From positions 24,569,001-24,633,000 of the forward strand of contig NC_083384.1 in assembly GCF_031755915.1 (NCBI RefSeq): 64,000 bases of DNA, in the 5' to 3' direction. Of the stretch, positions 1-12,083 are shown piece after piece. How positions within the stretch are numbered: position 1 is the stretch's first letter; every line of letters starts with the position of its first letter. A model generated the notes under the pieces. It saw nothing but the letters and a program-made list of their open reading frames with translations. It was not told the DNA's origin and did no database searches. The position numbers were made by a program, and so were the translations under genes. This stretch comes from Ziziphus jujuba (lineage: Eukaryota; Streptophyta; Magnoliopsida; Rosales; Rhamnaceae).

Positions 1-649
1 ATTAAAACCATCCATCAGGTGACAAACTATTTACATGAAGGCTATAGCTATCTTCAATTCCTATTTGACAATAATGATTAAACTAATAAATAATATCTTC
101 CAACGGCACGGGTGACAGACCAAACAAAGTAATACTTCTTTTATAAAGCATGATAATTGAACATAAATGTCCCAAAAAAATAAAAATAAAAAATAAAAAG
201 GGAATCCCGTAAAAATCCCATCTCTATGTGGGGGTTCGAAGAAAAGTTTGGGCACGGTACTAAAAACGGTCATATGCAGAACAAAGCTGCTGTTTCCTTG
301 CCTTATAAAAAAAAAAACTCCCAAATTATCTTACTAAGCAAATGCAAACGAATAATTAACAAATTGAACAGGAAAAGATTGAAAAGAAAAGTAATTGTAC
401 TGATCCTAGTCTCCATCAACAAAAGGTGAGCCACGATTAAAGATCCTTCAAATCAAGAGTACTTTACATAGTTAAAAAATAAAAAATAAAAGAAAAAAGA
501 AAGGATAAAAGGAATTCTAAAGGTGTCATCATTCAGTCACAATCGCAGACAAGAGAAAAGGAACTCGAGCAAGTGGGAGACAACAAAAAAATAAAATAAA
601 ATAAAATAAAAAATAAAAAGACGAAGGAAAACGGTGAAAGCATGCTTAC
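1..649 (-). other. SMO1 intron 2 (partial), no coding exon
   Basis: This stretch follows the splice donor at 649/648 on the minus strand, so it is intron of the SMO1 gene. I looked for the third histidine box (HDYHH-like) expected in the next exon and did not find it in either strand here. The intron therefore continues past the left edge. The sequence is AT-rich with A-rich runs (about 170-200 and 470-620) and no other recognisable feature. Confidence 0.7.
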
Positions 650-1672
650 CCACTATGAGTTTCAATCGCCTCAACCTGCCTCAAAGCTATCCATAACCAG
701 AATGTGATCATGTGGCCAGGAACCATAGCCGGCCCAAGAAAAGATGGGATCCCGAGGATCAGTATCTCTGCCCAATGAGCATACGGCGCCGCAAACCCAA
801 TTGGAGCAGCGTATTCGTGGTGTACTCGATGAATTTTCTCGTATCCCCATTTGTTATGCAGAAATCTATGGATCCAGTAGTTGGTATAGTCCTCTACCAC
901 AAAATAAACCAACAACTGTGAAAGAATCTCCCACCCAGATGGCAACGGCAATCCCGTTCTAATCCCAATCATCTGTTTTACACAGAGCAAAATCCCAGTT
1001 CGAATCAAACTTCATAGAAAATCATCAAATTGTGTTGTCATTGTAAGACACTGTAGATAGAAGCATCAATTTCCATGACTTGTTTTCATCAAATTTTTTT
1101 TTTTTTTTTTTTAAAAGGTCATTGTCAAAAACAAATGGAGGAATAAGAAATTTAAATGCAAAACCCCACAATTCTCATTTCACTAAAATTGGCCATAAAT
1201 CTAAAGCCCCACTGACCTAATTCCAAAGAATTTCACCCAAAATTTTCCATCAAAAACAAAAATTCAAACGAATCCAAAATCGCCCAAAAAGCAAGAAATT
1301 CCCACACACGAAGAGGAACATAAGAAGAAATCACAAGCCTACCTTTACAGAAGGGAAAGAGACGAGTTGAAGAGGACCAACGACGAGGAAAAACATGCGC
1401 ATAACATCTTTGTAGCATCTGGACATCTCGGAGAAAGACAATCTAACCTTGGGCTGAATCTTGTACCTATCGAAGCCTGCAATCCGCATGAGCTCGATGA
1501 AAACCAGAGGGAGAGGAACGACGGAGAAGATTAGGAAGAGGAACAGAATGTTGTGGCAGTATAGGAAGTAATCGGACTTCCTAGCAGAGTAATTGAACCA
1601 CAACGTTTCAGCGAACGTAAGGTTCCGGCCGAGCGCCGACGTTGCCTCCGCGAGACTCTGATACGGCAACAT
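650..1672 (-). CDS. SMO1: sterol 4-alpha-methyl oxidase (methylsterol monooxygenase 1), 5' two exons, partial
   Basis: The family is ER-membrane di-iron oxygenases that remove the C4 methyl group from 4,4-dimethylsterols in phytosterol synthesis. Coding exon 1 is 1343-1672 (110 codons) and exon 2 is 650-972 (107 codons plus 2 bases). The intron 973-1342 has GT (1342-1341) and AG borders and joins in phase 0 as PSVK|MIGIRTGLPLP, matching the Arabidopsis SMO1 pattern. I chose the ATG at 1672 (MLPYQSLAEAT) because known SMO1 proteins start there; the upstream in-frame extension to 1714 has only a TTG. Hydrophobic segments lie near residues 38-58 and 85-105. Two of the three histidine boxes are visible, HRFLH and HRVHH. 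Exon 2 ends at ETHSG in phase 2, so about 80 residues including the third box lie beyond the left edge. Nothing looks broken. Assignment to SMO1 rather than SMO2 rests on remembered SMO1 sequence. Confidence 0.93.
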
Positions 1673-1741
1673 TTTTTTTTCAGTTTCAAACTCAACCGTC
1701 GCCGGGAATTCCAAGAATTGGCGGCGAGGCTGCCGTGGAGT

Positions 1742-1743
<2 letters not shown>

Positions 1744-1783
<40 letters not shown>
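1744..1783. repeat. (AG)n microsatellite in SMO1 leader
   Basis: About 19 AG units (CT on the transcript strand of SMO1) sit 72-111 bases upstream of the SMO1 start codon. This is a typical place for pyrimidine-rich 5' leaders of plant genes and for GAGA-type sites bound by BPC factors. Whether it is transcribed is inferred from position only. Confidence 0.9.
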
Positions 1784-1785
<2 letters not shown>

Positions 1786-1932
1786 TGGGTGTGTTTGGGA
1801 ACGAGGTTTTTGTTGGGATTATGAGGTGGCTTTTGGTTGTTTTTGTTTTTTATGGGTTTGTTTGTTGCGTTGGATGGGCAGTTAAAATATGCGGGAATTT
1901 TCAAAAATATGCAAGGTTTGTTTGACCGTACG

Positions 1933-1964
<32 letters not shown>

Positions 1965-3600
1965 AAAAACAAAATGGTAGAATTCCCTTCTGGCTCTTCT
2001 CTTCGTTTCTACCACCTCTCTCACTCCCAAGTGTTTTCTTTCTCTTTGTTTCTGCTTCCTCTCCCTCCCTCCCTGCATGTGTTTTTATACTGGTTTTCTT
2101 TCTTTCTTTTTGCCTTTTTCATCACTTTCTAAAAAGCTTTATCATCTTGTTCATAAGTCCGAGTGACATATACCAACATCACTTTAGACAATATTTGCTG
2201 TGTTTAAAGAAAATTTTGTAATGTTTGATGGTAAAAATATCATATTTAAAGTACCAACATTGTTATATGTCATAACGTATATGACTATTATTACCTGGAT
2301 TTATGCTTATATGTCAATTACCAATTGATTGCCTTTAAATCAGTTTTTAAATTAAAGTATTAAATGAAAAAGTGGATTATTAGTATTTTTTTTTTTTTTT
2401 TGTGTGTGAACCATTAATTTTAACCTAGTAGTACCATTAGTATTAATTCATAAAATATAAATTTCACTAGTGATGGTCAATAAGGATAAATATTATTTTA
2501 TCTTTTTAAATTTTAATTGATATTAAATAATAAGGAATCATATCAATGTATTTGAAAATACATTAATGATCAAAATACAGATACAATTTTATTAATTTTT
2601 CACACACATAAAGTAAAAAAAATTCTCCATATCTTTATGTCTTAAACCCACAATTTTTCATAACCTTTTAGGTGTAAGATATAAATGACTTATTAATTAA
2701 ATTATCATTACTTGAGAATGATCAAAGTATCAACAAATTAATCTAAAACTTCTTAAATTTGTAATAGATAAACTAAATTAATAATTTATAAATTAATGTG
2801 AATTGAATATGAATACGTGTCTTTAACAGAAATATGTATAAATGAATATGGTAAAAACACCAAATCCGTTACTACATTGTGGACTTTTGGGAATGCTACA
2901 AATACTAAATTTTTTTTGTCAAATAATGTGGTAGATTATCAATGGTTGACAAATTATTAATAAATTAAAATAATAGAAGATGAACCTAATATATTTTGTT
3001 AATAAATTTAATAGAGTTCATAATTATTGCTATGTTATTTTCTTCTGGAATATATATGACAATAACTATTGATAACAACCTTAAATCTTACTATTTATTT
3101 TGTAAACCACACCGTGGTATTCTCGTTTGATATAAACAAAAAATTAATAAATAATTTGATTACTTTTGTTATAATTGTCATGTATAAAATTGATAAAATT
3201 AATTAAACGCAATTATTATAAATTTGTTCAAAAACTGTTTTATTTTATTTCATTTTATGTTATATTTAAACAATATGTATAACTAATTTTTCCGAATTTA
3301 TTAAAACAATTTGTATAATTATACTATATGATATATGTAGAATTATTGTTTATAAAAAATGCAATTATTTATTAGTTTAATTTAAATTAAGTTTCCCTTT
3401 TTGAAATTAAAAACCTATACAGGAAAATAAAAATGTAAGAACTATATTAGCATTGATCTTATGGTGATTTTATTTTTTTGGGATAAAGTGTATGGATCTT
3501 GTGGTGATAATGATAAATGATGCCAAATAGTAATTTGGTTTCCATTAATGGTGTGGAACCATTTACTGGTATATATGAAATGCATGAATGTGGCAGCTTT
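1784..3600. other. SMO1 upstream region, AT-rich intergenic
   Basis: This is the promoter side of the minus-strand SMO1 gene. It contains a long T tract (about 1936-1960), a pyrimidine-rich block (about 1980-2115) and then about 1.4 kb of low-complexity AT-rich DNA. I see no gene-like ORF and no clear transposon ends. Confidence 0.6.
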
Positions 3601-3640
3601 TAGGAGTATGAATTGCAGTCGTCAGAATGTGAAAGTGGTA

Positions 3641-3785
3641 CACGTGGAGGGGCCACGTATACATGAGGAAGCACGTGACTTGCAAGGTTAGAAGTCGGCA
3701 AGGCGGCCTGTTTGTTAGTGCAAATATCTTAAGGAAAATGCATGCAAAGCATCCAACGCTTCATAGTCCACGTGACCTCCACGTG
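3641..3785. promoter_or_regulatory. cluster of four perfect G-boxes (CACGTG)
   Basis: Four CACGTG palindromes occur at 3641-3646, 3672-3677, 3769-3774 and 3780-3785, with an additional CACGTA at 3654-3659, all inside 145 bases of locally GC-richer DNA in an AT-rich surrounding. CACGTG is the core for bHLH and bZIP factors, and several copies resemble ABRE contexts (ACGTGGA, ACGTGAC). The nearest host gene is SMO1, whose start codon is about 2 kb away in divergent orientation. Function is inferred from clustering alone. Confidence 0.55.
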
Positions 3786-3931
3786 GTCGATTTGTACAGT
3801 CAAAGATTCCATCTAATTCCCACTACTTTTATTCCTTTCATAATGCCTCAACAGCTTCCAAAATACCTGTTAAATAATTTAATTAAACTCAATAATTATC
3901 TTTCACACTTCGTAAATCCCCCTTATTACAT

Positions 3932-3954
3932 CTATATATATATATATATATATT
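3932..3954. repeat. (TA)n microsatellite
   Basis: A short uninterrupted TA run. Similar TA runs occur at about 18178-18198, 29258-29297, 42667-42684, 42801-42823, 43100-43122, 56149-56170, 56677-56695, 58226-58242, 60434-60453 and 60727-60752. Confidence 0.9.
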
Positions 3955-4060
3955 TGTTTTGCCTTTATTTTGAAGAAATTGGATCCACTCATAACTAATT
4001 GAGATTTTGACAAATACAAATCAAATTATCATATTTCATAAATTAGTAGAATTCATACCT

Positions 4061-4200
4061 TTTTTTTTTTAATTGTCAATTATTAATCCTATTCATATCC
4101 TTAGTTCTCAAGAATATTAAAATTATTGTATTTTTTTTTGAATTGTCAATTATTAATTCTTATCATATCCTTAGTTCTCAAGGATATTAAAATTATTGTA
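4061..4200. repeat. tandem duplication, period 70 bp
   Basis: Two adjacent copies of a 70-base unit, each beginning with a T run followed by AATTGTCAATTATTAAT and ending with ATATTAAAATTATTGTA. They differ at only a few positions. This is a local duplication with no coding content. Confidence 0.85.
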
Positions 4201-7200
4201 GTAGTATAATTTAAGAAAAAAATCTCATCATAAATGTAAATCGATATTGTATGATGACAATTATCAATAAATTATGAAAGTATTTTGCATATATTTGAAG
4301 AAAAATTAATTGATTGTGGGATGTGGCTACACTTAGGATGTCATCATTTAGTGAAAATATATTACCAAAAAAAAAAAAAAAGTAATACGAATAAAATAAC
4401 CAAATTCAGCTAATTATGTTCAAATTGACTTAAGCAATGTATTTGATGGCAATAAATCAATTATTTGCCATAATTGTTTCTTTATTTACAGTATGAGCCT
4501 TCCTACACAAAGGGTATGGATAAGAAGAGCCTACTAATCGAAGTACAAAACACAAGAAAGAAAAGCCTACTAATCCAAACCCATTGGAACCCCTATTATC
4601 TTTTTTTTTTTTTTTTTTTTTGGCAATGATATTAGATTTTTGGTCCACTAAAGACAATCCAATCCAAATCCAACTTTATGCGTCAGCATTTCTTTGACCA
4701 TGCTGTGAAATCCAATGATGTGTTTTCTGAAACATAAAATCATGCTAAAAGGACTATGAATCCCACTAGCAATAGTGGGTCTGTAAATAAGCAGAGCTGA
4801 CGAAATCCTTTTCAAACCCCATTAACGTTATTGTAAGATTTTGGATGGTTTGAAAAATAATAATAATTATGATGATGATAAAAGAAGACGGCTGTTAATG
4901 AAGTAAAAGTGATAAAAAGAAAATCTTGAAATGCTTAACCCCAAAAATTCATCTTTTTTACTGAACTTTCTCTTTTGTCCCCACCCATATCATTGCCTCT
5001 GACGTTGAATTGAAAATCTGTTTGACAAAATGAAAGAAGGGATTTTGGGGATGCTTAAAATAAAGAAAGATTAAGCATGACTACCATAATAATTTCCCTC
5101 CCTACTCTGCAAATACTTTGTTTTTCATCATTTGTCCTTTCCAAGTCACTACTCTGAAACAGAAACTTTGATGATTATTGTCTTTGGTGTATTTTATCTT
5201 ATACTCCTTCAATGCATTGTGTTTAGATTATGACTAATTATTCTACTTAAAATGATCTCTTAAGTAGGATTAATGCAACCAATCTTTTCAAAAACTACAA
5301 TCGTATTCGATTACAGTACTCTTCTAAACATTATGCTTAAATAATGACTAATTATGCTACTTAATTAGTGAGAGGACCTTACAAACTGCTATTGGGTTGT
5401 CTTTGGAAACCAATATAGGCTTACATTCGTATCCATAATGACCCAATAAAATATGCTACTTAAATTGATCCAAGTGTTTTTGCCCAAGTCATTGATTTCT
5501 ATATTGCATTTTTTAATAATTTCTAATGCTTTACCTCTGAATGACGCACTAAAACCTTTTAGTATATACTGAGAGGATAATACCCTTTTCAAATCCTTTC
5601 AAAAGCATGATTGAGAGAATTTTCAGGGTCGTCGGGTTTTTGCATTGGCAATGTGGATTACAGTGAAAGAGAAAATAATAGTAGGAGACAAAGTATACTG
5701 TGAGAGTTGGAATCAAACCCTATCTTTTGAAGTAAAAAAGAAAATAGGCTAGAATACCCAAAAAAAGGGAAGCGAAAAAGAGATACGTATCAAGGACTAA
5801 TAATGTGATGGGGCAGAGGGATTTACACTTTGAGTTGATCATTGGCCCCTCCCTCCAACTGTTCGATCTGTGTCCTGTGTGGGTGACGATGATGTGAATT
5901 GTGATGTATGCAAATGATTTGTTGCGTGGACTATGACTAAGGCATGGGAAAGTCGTTCCCTTTTTCTCGTGCTTGTCGTATGCATAAGGTATTATTATTG
6001 ATCAATTTGTGCAAAACTGACTAGCATGCGGACTCAAAACGCATCAAACCCTTATGGCCCTATATGGGGGTACTGTTAATCTTCATGCTTTCCCAAAAAT
6101 GGAGCCTTTTGGACAGGGAAAATAAGTCAAGTCATTTCTTATATTTTTCATGTACGGCCTTAAATATATATATATATATTTTTAAGGATTTTGCATAATC
6201 AATAACTTTGAAAATCCTGGTGCTAGATTTTGACAAGGCAAGAAAAAAAACGGTAATTGCCCCTCTATTTAGTAACTTTTAGTTTTGGATTATATGATGT
6301 ACCAAAGCCCAATTTAGTTTCTAAAATGTAAAGACTCAACTAGAGACTGATCACCTAAAACAGCCTGATGCAATATAAAGTAGACATGGTCTCGAGCCAT
6401 GCATGGCTTGTGTAATTGCTGGTATTAGATGAGATTCTAGAGCATGAGAAATATATCCACTAATAAGGGACAACAAAGTAGGTACGGGGAATGGTCTCAA
6501 AAATGAAGCAACCTGAATGGGAAAAAGTATGTTCCCAATAGAGAACAGCTCACATAGTAGAGGGCTGCAAGGTGGCAATAGGTTGGAAGGTAAAGTGGAA
6601 AGCTTTGATACGTTAGCAATCTCTATGAAAAACGGAGAACAACTAAAGACATGATGTCCGTGTTAACTGAACCTTTAAACTCTCCTCCTAATCCTGCCCT
6701 TGCTAACTTGGACATTGGAAAGGCTTCTTATCAAACATCCTCGGCACAATAAAGAAGGCCCTTTTTACTGGTAGAATGATGGAATATTATAGGAGGAATA
6801 GTAAGGTGGCAAGCATTAACATTGGTGTCTTCTGTGTTACTTTTAATTTATAAAAAAGCTCCACCCAACAAAACAACTCCATGGATACTAACAAACCCCA
6901 CAACCTCCAACGAATGATGATCCAACCATAGCTGAGCTATATGCTCAATGAGTACGACCTATCCAATTCTCATCAACCCCACCCCACCTGACGTCGAACT
7001 AACATCAACATCGACCCTGACATCCAAGCATTCATCGCAACTCAAGTGCAAACATTATTTCAAGCAGTCATCATCAGCGATGCTCAAGAAACATTTTCGC
7101 CCTTAAGAGCTGCCTCATGACAACAATGAGCACCCTCCATAGGATACCTCCCACTCAGCATCCCTTTACCATGGACCGATTCTTGAGCACGTCATGCACC

Positions 7201-7639
7201 ATGGACCTCACCAGGCTTCTCGCCATGACAAAACCCACAACCCTTGTTTAATAATTATGCCATCTTAGTCCCCATAAGCACTCGAAGGTATTGCGAAGGA
7301 TGCCCTTTTAAGCTGAACGTCGACGGATAAAAAACAAACTGGGCAAAATCCGAGTGCATGAACAACGGGCACCCACACCTGCTACCAAGCACGATTCCCC
7401 GTTTACATCGGCCATACAACATGCTCCATTCAAAATGCCGCAAATCAAGCTCTATGATGAACCAGTGACCCAGTAAACCACTTGTATACCTACCAAGACT
7501 GGATGCAAAATGCACAGCGAATTTGATTCTACCCATTGAGAAGTCTTTTCCCTTTCAAATCTTGCTAAGTAGTGGTACCGCAACTTACACCTTTGTTCCA
7601 CTTCATCATTCAACCAACCATTTATCTCTTTCCTTGTTG
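4201..7639. other. intergenic region, no recognised gene
   Basis: AT-rich to about 6100. From about 6350 to 7639 the composition becomes more balanced, suggesting old coding or retroelement sequence. Translations on both strands (for example minus ORFs at 6351-6578 and 7255-7536, and a plus-strand stretch at about 6880-7100 with DIQAFIATQVQTLFQA) show no domain I can name. The block abuts Athila LTR copy A at 7640 without an obvious target-site duplication. Confidence 0.4.
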
Positions 7640-7786
7640 TGATATTTTTCAAGTATACGAATCGCTCATGGTGATACATAAAATATCGTCCTAACAGAGA
7701 TTGATTATTACTAATTACTTAGTCTAATTTTTAGTGTTATTAAAAAAAATCACATTAAGAGCAAGGCAATTTAAACTAAACCAAAC

Positions 7787-8078
7787 TGTTGTTATAAGAC
7801 ACCAAAAAATTGAAGACCAGAATATATATCTATTTTTTATTCACTGCACTACTCTTTATATAGAGCTAACCTTTAACAGAAAAACAAAAATATTTCCTAA
7901 ACACAAGGCATGACTAACAACTTCCTAATTTCTAGCTATTAACAAGTAAAACAGCATAACAGCATAAATAATAACAAATATCCTAAAGACTTGGTCAGCT
8001 AACTGCATAACAAATATTCTAATGACTTGGTCAGCTGACAACAACTCCATATGCAGCTACCTAGGCACTGTTACAACA
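7787..8078 (-). repeat. copia 3' LTR
   Basis: 292 bp, starting TGTTG and ending CAACA in plus orientation. It is identical to the other LTR except for one base (AACAACTT here, AACAGCTT in the other copy). It contains an internal imperfect 34-bp tandem repeat built around GACTTGGTCAGCT. Confidence 0.97.
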
Positions 8079-8095
8079 ATTTCTCCTCCTTGCCT
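8079..8095 (-). other. copia polypurine tract
   Basis: The minus strand reads GGCAAGGAGGAGAAAT immediately before the 3' LTR, the position and composition expected of the plus-strand primer. Confidence 0.85.
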
Positions 8096-10052
8096 AATAG
8101 CTGCATAAACTTAGTTTGTTTCTCAGAACTTCGAATCTTGCTTTTGGAAGAGCCTTGGTAAGCACATCTGCAATTTGGTTCTCAGTCTTACAATAAACCA
8201 GTTTAACCTCACCAGCCTTCTGTTCTTCTCTCAAATGATATAGCTTGATCTTGAAATGCTTTGTCCTTCCATGAAAAATAGGATCATTTGAAATTGCAAT
8301 GGCAGCTTGGTTATCTACATAAATTTCTGTTGGCTCAGTTTGGTTCATGTGTAAATCTGCTAGTATTTTCCTGATCCAAATTGCTTGATTCACTGTAGCG
8401 TTTGCTGCAACATACTCTGCCTCCGCTGTACTTTGAGCTATCACATCTTGCTTTTTTGAGCTCCATGAAAAAATTCCTGATCCAAAACTGAAACAAAAAC
8501 CTGTTGTGCTTCTCATGTCATCTATAGAACCTGCCCAGTCACTATCAGAATAACCATGAAGCTTAAAAGAGTGACAGCTAGAATATTTAATTCCATAATT
8601 TGTTGTGCCCTTGATATATCTTACAATTAGTTTGGCAGCCTGAAAATGCATTTCACTAGCACAATGCATAAATCTTGAGAGCAAACTTACTGCAAACATT
8701 ATGTCTGGTCTGGTAGCTGTAAGATACATCAAGCAACCAATCAGACTCATGTATAAGCGTTCATCAACTTTTTCAGCTCCATCCTCTTTGCTAAATTTCT
8801 CCTTTTGATTCATGGGTGTGCTAGTGCTTTTGCAATCTTCCATATGGAATTTCTTGAGTATTTCCTTTGCATACTTCTTTTGGCTTATGAAGACTCCATG
8901 ATGGTCTTGCTTCACCTCCATTCCTAGAAAATAGGACATTAAGCCAAGGTCTGTCATCTCAAATGCTTCAAGCATTTTGGCTTTAAATTCTTTCACCAGC
9001 ATCTCATTGCTTCCTGTTACAAGAAGATCATCAACATAAACAGAAACTATAATTAAGTTAGCATCTGTTTTTTTTATGTATAACGTAGCTTCACTTGGAC
9101 TTCTAACAAAACCAAGGCTTTGAAGATATTCATTGATCCTGCTATACCAGGCCCTAAGAGCCTGTTTAAGACCGTATAATGCCTTCTTCAATAAGTATAC
9201 CTTCTCCTCCTGTCCCTTGACTTGAAATCCTTCAGGCTGCTCTACATAAATTTCATCTTGAAGATAACCATTTAAAAAAGCAGATTTTACATCCAACTGG
9301 TAAATCTTCCATCCCTTTTGTGCAGCCAAAGCAAGTAACATTCTGATTGTATCCAAGCGTGCTACTGGAGCAAAGGTTTCTGAAAAATCTACTCCAAACA
9401 CTTGACTATATCCTTTCACAACTAATCTGGCTTTGTGTTTATTTATAGAACCATTTGCATTAAATTTGGTTCTGTAAACCCACTTGACTCCAATGACCTT
9501 TCTATGTTGAGGTCTATCCACCAACTCCCATGTGTCATTCTTCTCAATCATCTTAAGCTCTTCTTCCATTGCTTCGATCCACTTAACATCCCTTTCAGCT
9601 TCTTTAAACTCTGTAGGCTCAAACACAGCAATATTACATCTTTCATAAATATCAGATAATAACCTTGTACCTCTAATTGGTTCATCATCTATGTTATCAT
9701 CCATATTTTGTTGAATTTCAGACCGCTGCTCCTTTACTGACTCCTCCCAGTTCCATTGTCTATCTTCCATGAATGTGACATCTCTACTTACAAGAATTTT
9801 TCCACTTTGTGGTTGGAAAATTCTGTAAGCCTTGGATGCTTTACTATATCCAATAAAAACTCCCGGTTCCGCCTTTTTATCGAGTTTCTCTCTTTTCACC
9901 TGTGGCACATGAGCAAAACAAAGACAACCAAAAGTTCTTAAATATTGTAGGTCTGGTTTGTAACCAAACCAAGCTTCAAATGGAGTTCTTTTCTGTAGAA
10001 CTCTGGTTGGCAATCGATTCAACAGATAAACTGCAGTATTTGCAGCAAACAC
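8094..10052 (-). pseudogene. copia integrase C-terminus, reverse transcriptase and RNase H ORF
   Basis: This continues the polyprotein in a different frame from the gag ORF. It has no proper ATG; the first codon shown by the open frame is GTG. It begins at NTAVYLLNRLPT, followed by the integrase C-terminal region and the RT domain (WELVDRP, GVKWVYRTKFN, LDVKSAFLNG, YVDDLLVTGSN near residue 340). The RNase H domain follows (SDSDWAGSIDDMRSTTGF, STAEAEYVAA, YVDNQAAIAIS). All RT and RNase H catalytic residues I can check are present, so the only visible defect is the frame break upstream. It stops next to the PPT. Confidence 0.95.
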
Positions 10053-11935
10053 CTTGTCATTTCCATAATACTTCTATTTTTTCTTTCACTTACACCGTTC
10101 TGCTGCGGAGTATACGGTGCTGTAAACTGGTGCTCAATGCCAGCTTCATCACAGAAATTTTTGAAACTATCACAAGTGTATTCCTTTCCATTGTCTGATC
10201 TAATTGTTTGCAACCTGTAACCACTTTGATTCTCCACCCAAGTTTTATATTTCCAAAAAACATTAGCAACTTCAGATTTAAATTTAAGAAAATAAATCCA
10301 ACAAAATCTGGTGCAATCATCAATAAATACAATATAATATTTACTGCCATTTAAGGAAGATGTTTTTAGAGGTCCTCCAACATCTGTATGTACCAGTTGA
10401 AGTTTGCGTGTTGCTCTCCATGCAGTTTGAGGAAAGGATCTTCTGACTTGCTTTCCATATTGGCAAGCCACACAATCAGAAAGTTTGTCTTCCAGTAATG
10501 GTACTCCTTTTACCATTTTGTGATTCTGCATGTATAGAAGTCCAGCATGATGAAAATGCCCAAGCCTTTTGTGCCACAATTCCGCATTGCTTGCACTGCT
10601 TGGAAATGCTATCTGCTCCCCCTCCATCAGATTTAGAGCAAAGCTTTTTGCTCTCATTTTCACCTTAAAAGCATCTCTTCCTTCTGCATCTTTAATCCTG
10701 CACCATTTGTCTTCAAATATAACTTTGAAGCCCTTCTCAATCAGCTGTCCAACACTAAGTAGGTTTTGGTCAATATCAGGCACATATAAAACGTCAGTAA
10801 TATACTTCAAACCTGATAAGCTTTCTAAAGCTACAGTTCCTTTGCCTTTGACTGAGATGTATTCCCCATTTCCAATTTTTACTTTGGAAATTTCAGTTTT
10901 GTTGAGTTCTTTGAAAAGCTCTAGATCATTAGTCATGTGATGTGTGCAACCACTATCAATCAGCCAAGAATCACTAGAACTGTTGCTTGCTGCAAAACAA
11001 GTTGCAACAAATAGCTGCTCCTCTTGATGTTGCTCAACAGCAGTATTTGCTTTTCCTTCATGTTGTTGTGACTTACAGATTCTCTCCATGTGCCCAATCT
11101 GACCACATTTCCTGCACTTGACATCTGGTCTCCACCAACACTTCCTTTGTGGGTGGTTAGTTTTTTTACAGTATGGGCAAGGTGGATATGTTACCACATC
11201 CTTTTTGTCATTGTATTCAGTTTTCTTGCTGTACTTCTTCTTGCTGTCCTTCTTGTCTTTGCCTCCTCCTGAATTTTGTGCCTTTGCTTGAAAAGCACCC
11301 TCTACAGATTCTTCTTTTCTCATCATTCGCCTTTGCTCTTGGGCCTGCAATGCATTTACTAATTCTGCCAAGGATATACTTGACAAATCCTTAGATTCTT
11401 CTAATGAAGAAATTTTAGATTCGTACTTTTCAGGCAAAGTCACAAGAATTTTTTGTACAATTCGTTCATCAGAAAAATCCTTACCCAGCAACCTCACCTT
11501 GTTTACTATGCCCAGCAACTTGTTAGAATAGTCTTTGATGGTTTCTGTCTCCTTCATTTTCAGCATTTCAAACTCCCTGATCAAGTTAAGCACTTTCATG
11601 TTTTTGGTTCTTTCATTGCCTTGGTATTCGCTTCTGAGATAATCCCAAATAGCCTTTGCTGTCTGTAGATTCATGATTCTTGTAAATATGGTGCTTGAAA
11701 CAGCAGAGAATAGACATGCTTTAGCTTTGGACTTCTTTGTCTTCCTCTCTTTGTGAGTCTTTAGTTGTACTATCGTTGGATTTTTTGGCAATGGTAGAAC
11801 GTCATAGTCCTCCTCTACAGCCTCCCAAAGATCTAATGCCTCAAGATGGACCATCATTTTAATAGCCCAAGCCTGATAGTTATCACCATCAAAAATTGGT
11901 GGAGCAATATGAGAAAATGTTGTTTCAGCTTCCAT
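10019..11935 (-). pseudogene. copia gag-protease-integrase ORF, ends prematurely
   Basis: The ORF starts at a true ATG at 11935. The gag part has two CCHC zinc knuckles (CPYCKKTNHPQRKC and CRKCGQIGHMERIC) near residues 253-285. The aspartic protease motif is DSGCTHHM near residue 330. The integrase has an HHCC zinc region (LWHKRLGH, DCVACQYG) and catalytic motifs HTDVGG, RSDNGKEY and GVSERKN near residues 515, 582 and 617. After MEMTRCLL the frame runs into a short foreign tail and stops at 10019. In related elements a conserved segment of about a dozen residues (F-E-K...F-W-A-E-A type) follows here. It is missing, and the RT frame resumes at ANTAVYLLNR in another frame, so an out-of-frame deletion of roughly 35-40 bp is inferred. 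Confidence 0.93.
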
Positions 11936-12068
11936 TTCTAAATGTTTTTGTGTTTCTGGTCTTTCAAGTTACCGGTTTTGGTTTGTGTTTCTGGGTTTGT
12001 GTTTAGATTCACTCAACTCACAGATCCCTCAAGAGATGGCTTAGCTCACAGATCCCTTAAGAAAAATC

Positions 12069-12080
12069 GCTCTGATACCA
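12069..12080 (-). other. copia primer binding site
   Basis: The minus strand reads TGGTATCAGAGC three bases inside the 5' LTR. This is the standard copia match to the 3' end of initiator methionine tRNA. Confidence 0.95.
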
Positions 12081-12083
12081 ATT

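Noticed and set aside
1889..2221. 110-codon plus ORF rich in Phe/Ser
   Set aside because: It reads through T and CT-rich low-complexity DNA in the SMO1 upstream region.
3663..3998. 111-codon plus ORF near the G-box cluster
   Set aside because: No domain, runs into a TA microsatellite, no splice or family support.
10019..10052. Programmed frameshift between copia gag and pol
   Set aside because: Plant copia elements normally have one ORF, and a conserved integrase segment is missing at the junction, so a deletion is the better explanation.
9435..11668. Several plus-strand ORFs of 60-123 codons
   Set aside because: They are shadows antisense to the copia gag-pol frames.
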